DNA of 39,609 nucleotides. Source: Vicinamibacteria bacterium (lineage in GTDB: Bacteria; Acidobacteriota; Vicinamibacteria; Fen-336; JAGNNV01). The notes below the pieces were generated by a model. It was not told the DNA's origin. It ran no database searches and saw nothing but the letters and a program-made list of their open reading frames with translations. Below, one piece after another: positions 17,421 to 24,620 of the stretch (positions are counted from its first letter, which is position 1; every line of letters begins with the position of its first letter). Location: the NCBI GenBank assembly GCA_019694155.1, contig JAIBCN010000105.1, forward strand, positions 1-39,609, read 5' to 3'. The position numbers were made by a program, and so were the translations under genes.

Positions 17421-18011
17421 TCAGTTTCGCTCGAGCGCCACGATCTTCGCCACCCGGCGCTTGTGCCGGTCCTCGACGCACTTCGAAGTCACGAAGAGCT
17501 GAACGAGAGCCAGGGCGCGCGAGGCGTCGACGAGCTTCGCGCCCAGGGTCATGACGTTCGCGTCGTTGTGTTCGCGGGCGTTCCGGGCCGCGGCCTCGTC
17601 GTTGCACATGGCGGCCCGCACGCCCCGGATCTTGTTCGCGGCCATGGCGGAGCCGATTCCCGCGGCGTCGATCATGACCCCGAAGTCGCACTGCGAAGTC
17701 GCCACCAGCCGGCCGACGGCGGCGGCGAAGTCGGGGTAGTCGACCGCGTCCGTGCCGTGCGCTCCCACGTCGCGCACGACGTACGCCTCGAGGAGGCGGG
17801 CCTTGAGAGCTTCCTTCAGGGGGAAACCGCCGTGGTCGCAGCCGAGGGCGAGCGAGAGGCGCGCGGCGCCGTCCGACTCGATGATCTTCACGTCGCGGGA
17901 GTGGGCGATTTCCCGGGCCCAGTCGGTGATGACGGTTCCCGGCTTGACCCGGAGTTCGCCGCCGCGGCCCACGGCCGCGACGTCTTCGGCCGTGACGATC
18001 TCGAAGGCCAT
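17421..18011 (-). CDS. RpiB/LacAB-like sugar-phosphate isomerase with altered active site
   Basis: A 196-residue protein. Residues about 53-196 are an RpiB fold: GCDHGGFPLKEAL (57-69), DYPDFA, AANKIRGVRAAMCND, REHNDANVMTLGAKL and DRHKRRV. E. coli RpiB interconverts ribose-5-phosphate and ribulose-5-phosphate and uses a Cys in ICGTG; here that position reads IDAAG, with Asp115 in place of Cys and the GT replaced by AA. Catalysis may therefore differ. Residues 1-48 are an extra module (FEIVTAEDVAAV, LRVKPGTVITDWAREIA, VKIIE) absent from ordinary RpiB. I recall a similar module on microcompartment-associated enzymes, unverified. It lies between the TPR/cyclic-nucleotide gene (32 bases) and deoC (23 bases). 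Confidence 0.84.
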   Translation of the reverse strand: MAFEIVTAEDVAAVGRGGELRVKPGTVITDWAREIAHSRDVKIIESDGAARLSLALGCDHGGFPLKEALKARLLEAYVVRDVGAHGTDAVDYPDFAAAVGRLVATSQCDFGVMIDAAGIGSAMAANKIRGVRAAMCNDEAAARNAREHNDANVMTLGAKLVDASRALALVQLFVTSKCVEDRHKRRVAKIVALERN

Positions 18012-18043
18012 GGCTCGATTCGACGCGCCCTGCGGCTCCCCGC

Positions 18044-19069
18044 CTAGCCCTTGTCGGCCATGATGGCCTGCACGGTGGAGAGAGCGCGCTCCTTCTGGAA
18101 CTTCTTCAGCACTTCGCGCACGCCGGGGTGAGTCTGCGTGATCTCGTCGAGGGTGGCCCGGTTGAGCACGAGGCACTCGCAGTCGACGGCGGCGGTGAGA
18201 GTCGCGGTGCGCGGCTTGCCGGTGAGGACGGCGATCTCGCCGAAGAAGTCTCCTTCCTCGAACTCCTGGACCTTCATCGATCGGCCCTTGGGTGTCTTCA
18301 CGTAGGCCTTCACGCGGCCGGTGGTGAGGATGAACATCGAGTCGCCCGCAGCACCTTCGGCCACGATCACGTCTCCGGCCTCGAAGGACACGAGTTCGAG
18401 GCCCCGCATCACCGCCACCAGTTCATCCGGCGAGAACCCGTCGAAGAGGGGCGTGGACAGGCCGGGCTTGGCCGGTGCTGCCGCGGGCGCCTCCGGTTCG
18501 ACCGCGAACGAGTCGTCGAACTCCGCCACGAGCTCCTGCGGGGGCGCCGCGGCCGGGGCGGCGACGGCAGGCGGAGGGAGGAAGGGTTCGGGCGCGGGGA
18601 GCGCGTCCAGCATGGGCCCGGGGTCGAACGAAGGGATGGCCTCGGCCGCGGGCGCCGACACCCCCAGCTCGATCTCGTTGGACGAGTCGATCTCCTCGAA
18701 ACCGAAGCTCATGCCCGAGGAGGAGATGGGGGGGAGGTTTGCGGGCTTGGGGACGTTCAGGGTGCGGCGGCTCTTGTCCTGGATCATCTTGGCCATCCGC
18801 TCTTCGACGTCGCGGCGGCCCGGCTCGATCTTTTCGATGCGCTTCAGGATGGCGATGGCCTTGGCGGCGAAGCCGTCGCTCGCCTCCTGGTCGGCCAGGG
18901 TCATGAGCACGGGAATGGCCATCCGATCCTGCCCGGCCATGACGTAGACGTCCGCGAGCTGCAAGCGCAGCCGCCGATCGTGCGGCTTGGCCTGGCTCTG
19001 CGCGCGCAGCACTTCGACCGCCTTGGAGAAGTTCTTCTTCGCGATGAGATCCTGAACCTGATCAGACAT
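18044..19069 (-). CDS. TPR-like and cyclic-nucleotide-binding domain protein
   Basis: A 341-residue cytoplasmic protein. Residues about 1-95 are helical TPR-like repeats (FSKAVEVLRAQSQAKPHDRRLRLQLADVYVMAG is one unit). About 100-205 is a low-complexity Ala/Pro/Glu linker. About 210-335 is a cyclic-nucleotide-binding domain with LFDGFSPDELVAVM, GDVIVAEGAAGDSMFIL, the phosphate-binding cassette FFGEIAVLTGKPRTATLTA (Glu and Arg both kept) and a C-terminal helix. There is no DNA-binding helix-turn-helix, so it is not a CRP regulator; a cNMP-controlled adaptor is more likely. It heads the minus-strand run ahead of the RpiB-like gene and is divergent from the symporter. A Shine-Dalgarno-like AGG lies 6 bases before the ATG. 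Confidence 0.86.
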   Translation of the reverse strand: MSDQVQDLIAKKNFSKAVEVLRAQSQAKPHDRRLRLQLADVYVMAGQDRMAIPVLMTLADQEASDGFAAKAIAILKRIEKIEPGRRDVEERMAKMIQDKSRRTLNVPKPANLPPISSSGMSFGFEEIDSSNEIELGVSAPAAEAIPSFDPGPMLDALPAPEPFLPPPAVAAPAAAPPQELVAEFDDSFAVEPEAPAAAPAKPGLSTPLFDGFSPDELVAVMRGLELVSFEAGDVIVAEGAAGDSMFILTTGRVKAYVKTPKGRSMKVQEFEEGDFFGEIAVLTGKPRTATLTAAVDCECLVLNRATLDEITQTHPGVREVLKKFQKERALSTVQAIMADKG

Positions 19070-19134
19070 GCTTTACCTGTGGAGACTCTCTTGCGACGGC
19101 TTGGGGCTGTTCATGAAGGGACAAGGGCTTCTCA

Positions 19135-19199
19135 AAAGACGGCGATGTGTCGTCTTTGCTCGATGTTAGCATCGAGGAAGTTGCGGGCTCCGCAGTTTT
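19135..19199 (+). promoter_or_regulatory. Three consecutive short hairpins in the symporter leader
   Basis: Hairpin 1 pairs AAAGACG (19135-19141) with CGTCTTT (19151-19157). Hairpin 2 pairs CTCGATG (19159-19165) with CATCGAG (19170-19176) around a TTAG loop. Hairpin 3 pairs TGCGG (19082+100, i.e. 19182-19186) with CCGCA (19190-19194) and is followed by GTTTT. They lie between the divergent cNMP-domain gene and the preferred symporter start at 19252. They may be a leader, an attenuator or paired operators; function unknown. Confidence 0.4.
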
Positions 19200-19251
19200 C
19201 GCCCCCTCGCCGGCACTCCTTCCTCCAAGAGAAACCTCTCCACCGCTCTTC

Positions 19252-20610
19252 ATGACCGGCCTCACCACGCTCATCGACGACTTGAACCATGCCTGGGCGG
19301 AGCCGATCGGGAAGGCGAGCGACTTCGTCTTCGGCCCCTGGACGATCGGCCTGCTCTTCGCGGTGGGCCTCTTCCTCACCTTCCGGCTGGGTTTCGTCCA
19401 GTTCGTGCATTTCGGCGCCGCGCTCCGCGCCTTTTTCGGCATCGACGAGCTGAAGGCGAAAGGGGCCCTTTCCCCGTTCCAGACCTTCATGACCGCCCTC
19501 GGCGCCACCATCGGCACCGGGAACATCGCGGGTGTGGCGACCGCCATCGTGAAGGGAGGCCCGGGCGCTCTCTTCTGGATCTGGGCGTGGGGCGCCCTGG
19601 CCATGGCGGTGAAGTTCACCGAGGCGGTACTCGGCGTCTACTACCGCAGGTCCGGCGAGAGCGGGCTCCTCGCGGGCCCCATGATCTATCTCGCGGACGG
19701 CCTCAGGATGAAGCGCATGGGATGGACCTACGCGTTCGTGGCGGGTGTCGCCGCTCTCACCACCACGCCCTTCACCCAGCCCAACTCCATCGCCGACGTC
19801 ATGAACTCGCAGTGGGGGATTCCGAAGATCGCCACCGGAGTGGTGCTCGCGATTCTCTGCCTGGTCACCATCATCGGCGGCGTGAAGACCATCGGCCGCG
19901 CGCTCGAGAAGGCGGCGCCCCTCAAAGTGATCCTGTACCTCACGGGCGGCGCCATCGTCCTCCTCACGCACGCCGCGCAGATCCCCGAGGCTTTTTCGAT
20001 GATCGTCCGCGGGGCCTTCACGGAGGACGCCCTTCTCGGGGGGACGGCGGGGGTGGGGATCATGGTGGCCATGCGCTACGGGATCGCCCGCGGCATCTAC
20101 GCGAACGAAGCGGGGTACGGCACGGCGGCCGTGGTCTACGGCGCCGCGCGAAGCAAGGACCCGTTCCACCAGGGCCTGAACGCAATCATGGAGGTCTTCA
20201 TCGTCTCGTTCGTGACGAGTTCCATCAGCGCTCTCTCCATCATCGTGACCGGGGTGTGGAAGGCGGGGCCCACGGGGGCGGCCGCGGTGGCGGGCGCCTT
20301 CGAGTCGTCGATGCCGGGGATCGGCGGTTCGCTCGTCACCGTCTGCGTGTTCCTCTTCGGATACACCTCTCTCACCGGCTGGTCGTACTACGGCGAGCAG
20401 TCGCTCGAGTACATCTTCGGCCGGAAGATCGTCCTGCCTTATCGCTGGATCTACTGCGCGCTCGTGATCATCGGAGCCACCAGCAAGGTGGACCTCGTCT
20501 GGAACTGGGGCGACCTCATGAACAGCCTGCAGATCTTCCCGAACCTCGTGGGCATCATCGGTCTTTCGGGCGTCGCCGCGAAGATCCTGAAGGACCGGCA
20601 GAGTCGATGA
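19252..20610 (+). CDS. Sodium:alanine/amino-acid symporter (AGCS family)
   Basis: A 452-residue inner-membrane transporter with about ten helices. It carries the AGCS signature ALGATIGTGNIAGVATAI with GGPGALFWIW just after it, then PNSIADVMNS, ANEAGYGTAAVVYGAA and a C-terminal YRWIYCALVIIGA. The family imports alanine, glycine or related amino acids with Na+. The frame is open back to a GTG at 19147, but the extra 35 residues are atypical and cover the three hairpins, so I prefer the ATG at 19252; neither start has a strong Shine-Dalgarno. Its stop overlaps the lysA start (ATGA), so transport and lysine biosynthesis are translationally coupled. Transported substrate not determined. Confidence 0.88.
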   Translation: MTGLTTLIDDLNHAWAEPIGKASDFVFGPWTIGLLFAVGLFLTFRLGFVQFVHFGAALRAFFGIDELKAKGALSPFQTFMTALGATIGTGNIAGVATAIVKGGPGALFWIWAWGALAMAVKFTEAVLGVYYRRSGESGLLAGPMIYLADGLRMKRMGWTYAFVAGVAALTTTPFTQPNSIADVMNSQWGIPKIATGVVLAILCLVTIIGGVKTIGRALEKAAPLKVILYLTGGAIVLLTHAAQIPEAFSMIVRGAFTEDALLGGTAGVGIMVAMRYGIARGIYANEAGYGTAAVVYGAARSKDPFHQGLNAIMEVFIVSFVTSSISALSIIVTGVWKAGPTGAAAVAGAFESSMPGIGGSLVTVCVFLFGYTSLTGWSYYGEQSLEYIFGRKIVLPYRWIYCALVIIGATSKVDLVWNWGDLMNSLQIFPNLVGIIGLSGVAAKILKDRQSR

Positions 20611-21845
20611 CCCTAAACCTCGCCTCCAAGAAGGACTGGATCGCCGCCGCCGCCGAGCCGCTGGTCCGCGAGTTCGAGACTCCGCTCTACGTGTACTCGC
20701 GCGAGAGGATCGAGAGCGCCTACGAGGCCTACGCCGCCGCCTTCGCTCCGGCGCCGCACCGCATCTGCTACGCGCTCAAGGCCAACTCGTCGCTCGCCCT
20801 GCTCAAGGTCCTCGCCTCGAAGGGCGCGGGAGCCGACATCGTTTCGGGAGGCGAACTGCGGCAGGCGCTTCGCGCGGGCTTCCGGCCGGAGGACATCGTC
20901 TTTTCCGGTGTGGGGAAGACCGACGAAGAGCTTGCCCTGGGCCTGGAACGCGGCATCGGCGAGTTCAACGTGGAAAGCGAGTCGGAGTTGCGGCGGCTTT
21001 CCGCCCTCGCGGCTTCCCGGGGCGCTCGGGCTTTCGTGACGCTGAGGGTGAACCCGGACGTGGATCCGAAGTCACACCCCTATATTTCCACAGGGCTGCG
21101 CGAGAACAAGTTCGGCGTACCCATCGAGGAAGCCGCGCGGATCCTGCGCGAGGCGCGGGCGATGCCGGGGCTCGAGGTGTCCGGCGTCCAGTGCCACATC
21201 GGATCACAGCTGCGCGATCTCGGCCCCGCCACCGAGGCGGTCAAGGCCATCGCCTCGCTCTCGCGGATGCTGCTCGGGGAAGGCTTCGCCCTGCGCACCA
21301 TCGACATCGGCGGAGGGCTCGGCGTCGACTACGACGGCACGGGCGCGCCCGCGCCGACGGATCTGGCTGCTCTCGTCCTGCCGCAGATCAAGGACCTCGG
21401 GCTCAAACTCCTTCTCGAGCCGGGGCGGTCCCTGATCGCCGCCGCGGGCGCCCTGCTCACGCGGGTGGTGGCGATGAAGACCAATGGGGCCCGGCGATTC
21501 GTGATCACGGACGCGGGCATGAACGATCTCCTGCGGCCGTCTCTGTATTCCGCGTATCACCACATCGAGAACCTCTCTCGCGGCGAGGAGACGCCGCTCA
21601 TCCAGGCGGACATCGTCGGCCCCGTTTGCGAGAGCGGCGACTTCTTCGCGAAGGACCGCGCCATACGCGAGCCCCGCGAGGGCGATCTGCTCGTCATTCT
21701 CGACGCGGGCGCCTACAGTTTCTCGATGGCTTCGAACTACAACTTCCGCCCGCGGGCCGCCGAGGTGCTGCTTCTGGGCGCGGTCCCGCGCCTCATACGC
21801 CGCCGGGAGACCTTCGAAGACCTGACGGGCGCCGAGATCGAGTAG
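20607..21845 (+). CDS. lysA: Diaminopimelate decarboxylase
   Basis: A 412-residue PLP enzyme of the alanine-racemase/ornithine-decarboxylase fold III group; it converts meso-diaminopimelate to L-lysine, the last step of the pathway. Visible motifs: TPLYVYSRERIESAY at the start, PLP-binding Lys58 in YALKANS, SGGELRQAL, GVQCHIGSQL, GGGLGVDY (phosphate loop), LEPGRSLIA, and CESGDFFAKDR, whose Cys contributes to the partner active site in the dimer. DAGAYSFSMASNYN near the end is typical of LysA. It begins in an ATGA overlap with the symporter stop, and the lipid-kinase gene follows 7 bases after its stop. All hallmark residues are present. Confidence 0.95.
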   Translation: MTLNLASKKDWIAAAAEPLVREFETPLYVYSRERIESAYEAYAAAFAPAPHRICYALKANSSLALLKVLASKGAGADIVSGGELRQALRAGFRPEDIVFSGVGKTDEELALGLERGIGEFNVESESELRRLSALAASRGARAFVTLRVNPDVDPKSHPYISTGLRENKFGVPIEEAARILREARAMPGLEVSGVQCHIGSQLRDLGPATEAVKAIASLSRMLLGEGFALRTIDIGGGLGVDYDGTGAPAPTDLAALVLPQIKDLGLKLLLEPGRSLIAAAGALLTRVVAMKTNGARRFVITDAGMNDLLRPSLYSAYHHIENLSRGEETPLIQADIVGPVCESGDFFAKDRAIREPREGDLLVILDAGAYSFSMASNYNFRPRAAEVLLLGAVPRLIRRRETFEDLTGAEIE

Positions 21846-21852
21846 CCGCGAG

Positions 21853-22764
21853 GTGCCCGCCGTTCGTCCGCGCGCCTCGCTCATCTACAACCCGAAGGCC
21901 GGAAGACGCCGTCACGGGCGGACCATCGAAGGCATCAAGGCCGCGCTCGGCGAGGCCTACGAGCTTGCCGTCGCGCCAACGGCGGGGCCGCGCGAGGCCA
22001 TCCGCCTCGCCCGGGAGGCCGCGGTCCGGGGGGATGCCGCGGTGTTCGCCTGGGGAGGCGACGGCACGATCCGGGAAGTCGCGGAAGGACTCCTCGGATC
22101 CGAGGTCCGCCTCGGCGTGCTGCCCGGCGGCACCTTCAACGTGGTGGCGCTTGCCGTGGGCGTGTCGCGCGACCCCGTGAAGGCCGCCCGCGCCCTCGCC
22201 GCCGCGAAGCCGAGTCCGCGCGATGTCGGCCTCATCGGGACGACGCCGTTCCTCATGCAGGCGACCGCAGGCCTCGAGGGCTACGCCATGCACCACCTTC
22301 GCCCGGACATGAAGGCGAAGTTTGGGATCGCCGGGGCGATGGCGGATTTCCTCCGCGCTTTCCTGCGCTACCGGTTCCCGACCTTCACGGTGGAACTCGA
22401 CGGTGTGGCGCACCAGGTCACGGGCGCGGTGTTCGTGAACATGGCGCAATACGGGGGCCCCTTCGAGATCGTCCCGGGGGCGCGCTGGGACGACGGCCTC
22501 GCCCATGTTCTGCTCTACACGGGGAAGAGCCATCTGCAGGCCTTCATGTTCACGATGCGCCTGCTGATCGGCCGCCACCCCGGCCACCGCGACGTGACCA
22601 TGCGGCCGGTCGCGGAGATGATCATCCGCGACGCGCCCGCGGTTCAAGTCCAGGTCGACGGTGACGCCTGGCGGGGGACGCTACCCGCCACCTGCCGCCT
22701 CGCGGCCGAGAGGATCCAGGTTCTGATCCCCTCGCGCCGGGACGGCCAGGGAGGGAAGGCTTAG
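21853..22764 (+). CDS. Diacylglycerol/sphingosine kinase-type lipid kinase (YegS/DagK family)
   Basis: A 303-residue kinase with the DAGK catalytic fold: LIYNPKAGRR at the N-terminus, WGGDGTIREVAEGL (GGDGT nucleotide site), LGVLPGGTFNVVALAVG (the usual motif reads PxGTxND; here Val replaces Asp), and the C-terminal beta-sandwich with VQVDGDAWRG. Members phosphorylate diacylglycerol, other lipids or lipid-like alcohols at the membrane. The start is a GTG at 21853-21855, 7 bases after the lysA stop. The stop overlaps the convergent TolC-like gene by four bases (TTAG). Substrate unknown. PGGTFNVV, rather than the common PLGTGNDF, is also seen in some relatives, so I do not call it inactive. Confidence 0.88.
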   Translation: MPAVRPRASLIYNPKAGRRRHGRTIEGIKAALGEAYELAVAPTAGPREAIRLAREAAVRGDAAVFAWGGDGTIREVAEGLLGSEVRLGVLPGGTFNVVALAVGVSRDPVKAARALAAAKPSPRDVGLIGTTPFLMQATAGLEGYAMHHLRPDMKAKFGIAGAMADFLRAFLRYRFPTFTVELDGVAHQVTGAVFVNMAQYGGPFEIVPGARWDDGLAHVLLYTGKSHLQAFMFTMRLLIGRHPGHRDVTMRPVAEMIIRDAPAVQVQVDGDAWRGTLPATCRLAAERIQVLIPSRRDGQGGKA

Positions 22765-24341
22765 CGGACGGTGATGAGGCCGTTGCCGCCGGAGAGGCCG
22801 GCTTCCTGGACGCGCTCGAAGTCGACGAGGCTCTTGTTGTAGTCGGCGATCGCGCGGATTTCCGCGACTTCGGCGAGGGCGAGATCGCGCTGCGCCTGGG
22901 TGACGAGGAAGTTGGTGGACATGCCGGCCGCGAACTTCTTCTCCTCGGCGTCGAGGCGGCGCTGCTGCAGGGTACGGGCGGCCTGAGTGGTCGCCACGCG
23001 CTTGAAGTTCGTCTCCACCGCGCGGGACGCGGTGCGCACCTCGTTCGCGATCTGCAGCTCGGCCCGCCGGACCACGGCCCGGTACTGTTCGAGGGCCAGT
23101 TCGCCGCGTGCCGCGGAGTTCTTGCCCACGCGATTGAAGATCGGGTAGGTGAAGTTCACGCCCACGTTCCACGTCGGGTAATCCCGACCGACGACCTCGG
23201 ACAATGCGTCTCCGTAGCCGCCGGGAATGGGATTGGCGAGCTTCTGGTTGGTGGTGAGGTCGATGAGCTGCGTGCCTCCGGTGCCCAGGGTCCCGTAGTT
23301 CGCGAAGAGGTCGAGGGAGGGCTTCCGGCCCTGCTTGGCCAGGGCGACCTGATCCTCGACGTTCTGGAGGTTCTTCTGGAGCACCTGGAAGTCGATGCGC
23401 TTCTGCAGCGCGTTGTTGATCGCGGACTCGGCATCCACGGGCACCGGCTGCGCGGTGGGGCGGTCCTTGGCGACGATCTCCATCTTCCAGGCCTCCGGAT
23501 CGTTCTTGGGCAGGATGGCGCGCTTGATGGCGTCCTGGGCCTCGGCGAGCGCGTTCTCGGCGATGACGACACCCTCCTCGCGGGTCGCGACCTCGGACTC
23601 GGCGGCCACCACGTCGAGCGGGGCGAGGGTTCCAACGTTCACCTTGATCTGGTTCTCGTTCAGGAACTTCTGGGCGAGGGTGAGGCTCTTGCGCTGGGCG
23701 CTCAGGTTCTCGACCGCGTAGATGAGGTCGTAGTACAGCTTGCGGACGTTCGCGAGGGTCGAGACCACGATGCTGCGGAACTGGAGGTCGGTGATCTCCT
23801 TGTTGCGCTTGGTGAGCTTGATGTTCAGGCGGTTGCTGTCGATCGACCGGTTCTTCAGCAGGGGCTGGGTGAAGTTCGCGTTGAAGTTCGAGTTGAAGTT
23901 CGGGTTGAAGGCGCTGATCGTGCTGTTCGTCTTCTGCCGGTTGTTGTTGAAGTCGACCCTGAAGGCGCCGCCCGTCTGGATGGCCTTGGTCGCGGCGAAG
24001 TTGTAGGTGATGGTGTCGGTCTCGACCTGGGCGCCGCCCGAGATGGTGTTCGTCGACTTGCTGGTTCTCGACTGGGTGGAAATGGTGGACAGCACGACGG
24101 GGTCGTACACGGACTTCGCGTCGCTGATCGAGAGGTCAGCGCCCTGGGGAGTGAACTTCTCCACCGCCAGATCCGCGTTGTTTTCGAGGGCTCGCTGCAC
24201 CGCTTCGTCCACGGTGAGCGCCAGCACGGGCCCCGCGGGGGCGATGACGGGTGAGGGCGTGGGTGAGGGCGTTGGATCCTGGGCCGGAGAGGCTGGACCG
24301 GCGGCGAGGGCAAGGGCAAGGGCTATTGCGGTGGGGAACAT
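22761..24341 (-). CDS. TolC-family outer-membrane efflux protein
   Basis: A 526-residue outer-membrane channel candidate. A signal peptide (about residues 1-20) is followed by a Pro/Thr/Ser linker, then two TolC-type repeats starting LTVDEAVQRALENNADLAVEKF and later AESAINNALQKRIDFQVLQKNL. Long helices carry heptads (RKLYYDLIYAVENLSAQRKSL; LALAEVAEIRAIADYNKSLVDFERV). The central strands are Asn-rich. TolC proteins trimerise to connect inner-membrane pumps with the outside. No pump or adaptor gene is adjacent, so the partner is elsewhere. The ATG at 24339-24341 has GGAGG 13 bases upstream; a TTG four codons earlier is too close to that site. A minus-strand TATAAT lies about 80 bases upstream. 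Confidence 0.9.
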   Translation of the reverse strand: MFPTAIALALALAAGPASPAQDPTPSPTPSPVIAPAGPVLALTVDEAVQRALENNADLAVEKFTPQGADLSISDAKSVYDPVVLSTISTQSRTSKSTNTISGGAQVETDTITYNFAATKAIQTGGAFRVDFNNNRQKTNSTISAFNPNFNSNFNANFTQPLLKNRSIDSNRLNIKLTKRNKEITDLQFRSIVVSTLANVRKLYYDLIYAVENLSAQRKSLTLAQKFLNENQIKVNVGTLAPLDVVAAESEVATREEGVVIAENALAEAQDAIKRAILPKNDPEAWKMEIVAKDRPTAQPVPVDAESAINNALQKRIDFQVLQKNLQNVEDQVALAKQGRKPSLDLFANYGTLGTGGTQLIDLTTNQKLANPIPGGYGDALSEVVGRDYPTWNVGVNFTYPIFNRVGKNSAARGELALEQYRAVVRRAELQIANEVRTASRAVETNFKRVATTQAARTLQQRRLDAEEKKFAAGMSTNFLVTQAQRDLALAEVAEIRAIADYNKSLVDFERVQEAGLSGGNGLITVR

Positions 24342-24419
24342 CGACGTTTTCAAGCCTCCAAAGAGTTTCCGAAAAGGGCCGCTTCGCTGAGCGATCCGCC
24401 CGAGGACCGACAAGAGGAG

Positions 24420-24425
24420 ATTATA
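24420..24425 (-). promoter_or_regulatory. Candidate -10 element (TATAAT) of the TolC-like gene
   Basis: On the minus strand this reads TATAAT, an exact sigma-70 -10 consensus, about 80 bases before the TolC-like ATG at 24341. No good -35 hexamer is seen 16-18 bases upstream, so the promoter may depend on an activator or may be coincidental. Confidence 0.4.
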
Positions 24426-24512
24426 GAGGTCAGGCCTTTCCAGGACCTTGCGCTCATTCCACTAGACGTCAGATTCGCTATGAAAGATCCGCGCCGTTCA
24501 ACAAATGTCCGG

Positions 24513-24601
24513 AAATCGACCTCTGAAGTCGATTTTCCTCAAACGGTTGGGCCCAGATAGAGGGGGCCGGCCCTGCGGCCGGCCCCTGATACGCAACCGT
24601 T
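24513..24601 (-). terminator. Structured terminator-like region downstream of the first TonB receptor
   Basis: Reading the minus strand from the receptor stop at 24621, an outer stem (AACGGTTG at 24542-24549 with CAACCGTT at 24594-24601) encloses an inner 10-bp GC stem (GGGGCCGGCC at 24563-24572 with its complement at 24577-24586, loop CTGC). A second hairpin follows: AAATCGAC (24513-24520) with GTCGATTT (24528-24535). There is no long U-tract after the GC stem on the minus strand, so termination is likely but not textbook. Confidence 0.5.
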
Positions 24602-24620
24602 CGGAAACGGACGGTTCCGG

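Noticed and set aside
15183..19069. A complete microcompartment locus
   Set aside because: No shell-protein gene is present within the window; only possible cargo enzymes are seen, so it is reported as a hypothesis, not as a locus.
19147..19251. GTG start adding 35 residues to the symporter
   Set aside because: The extra residues are unlike AGCS N-termini and the region is full of hairpins; kept only as a possible alternative.
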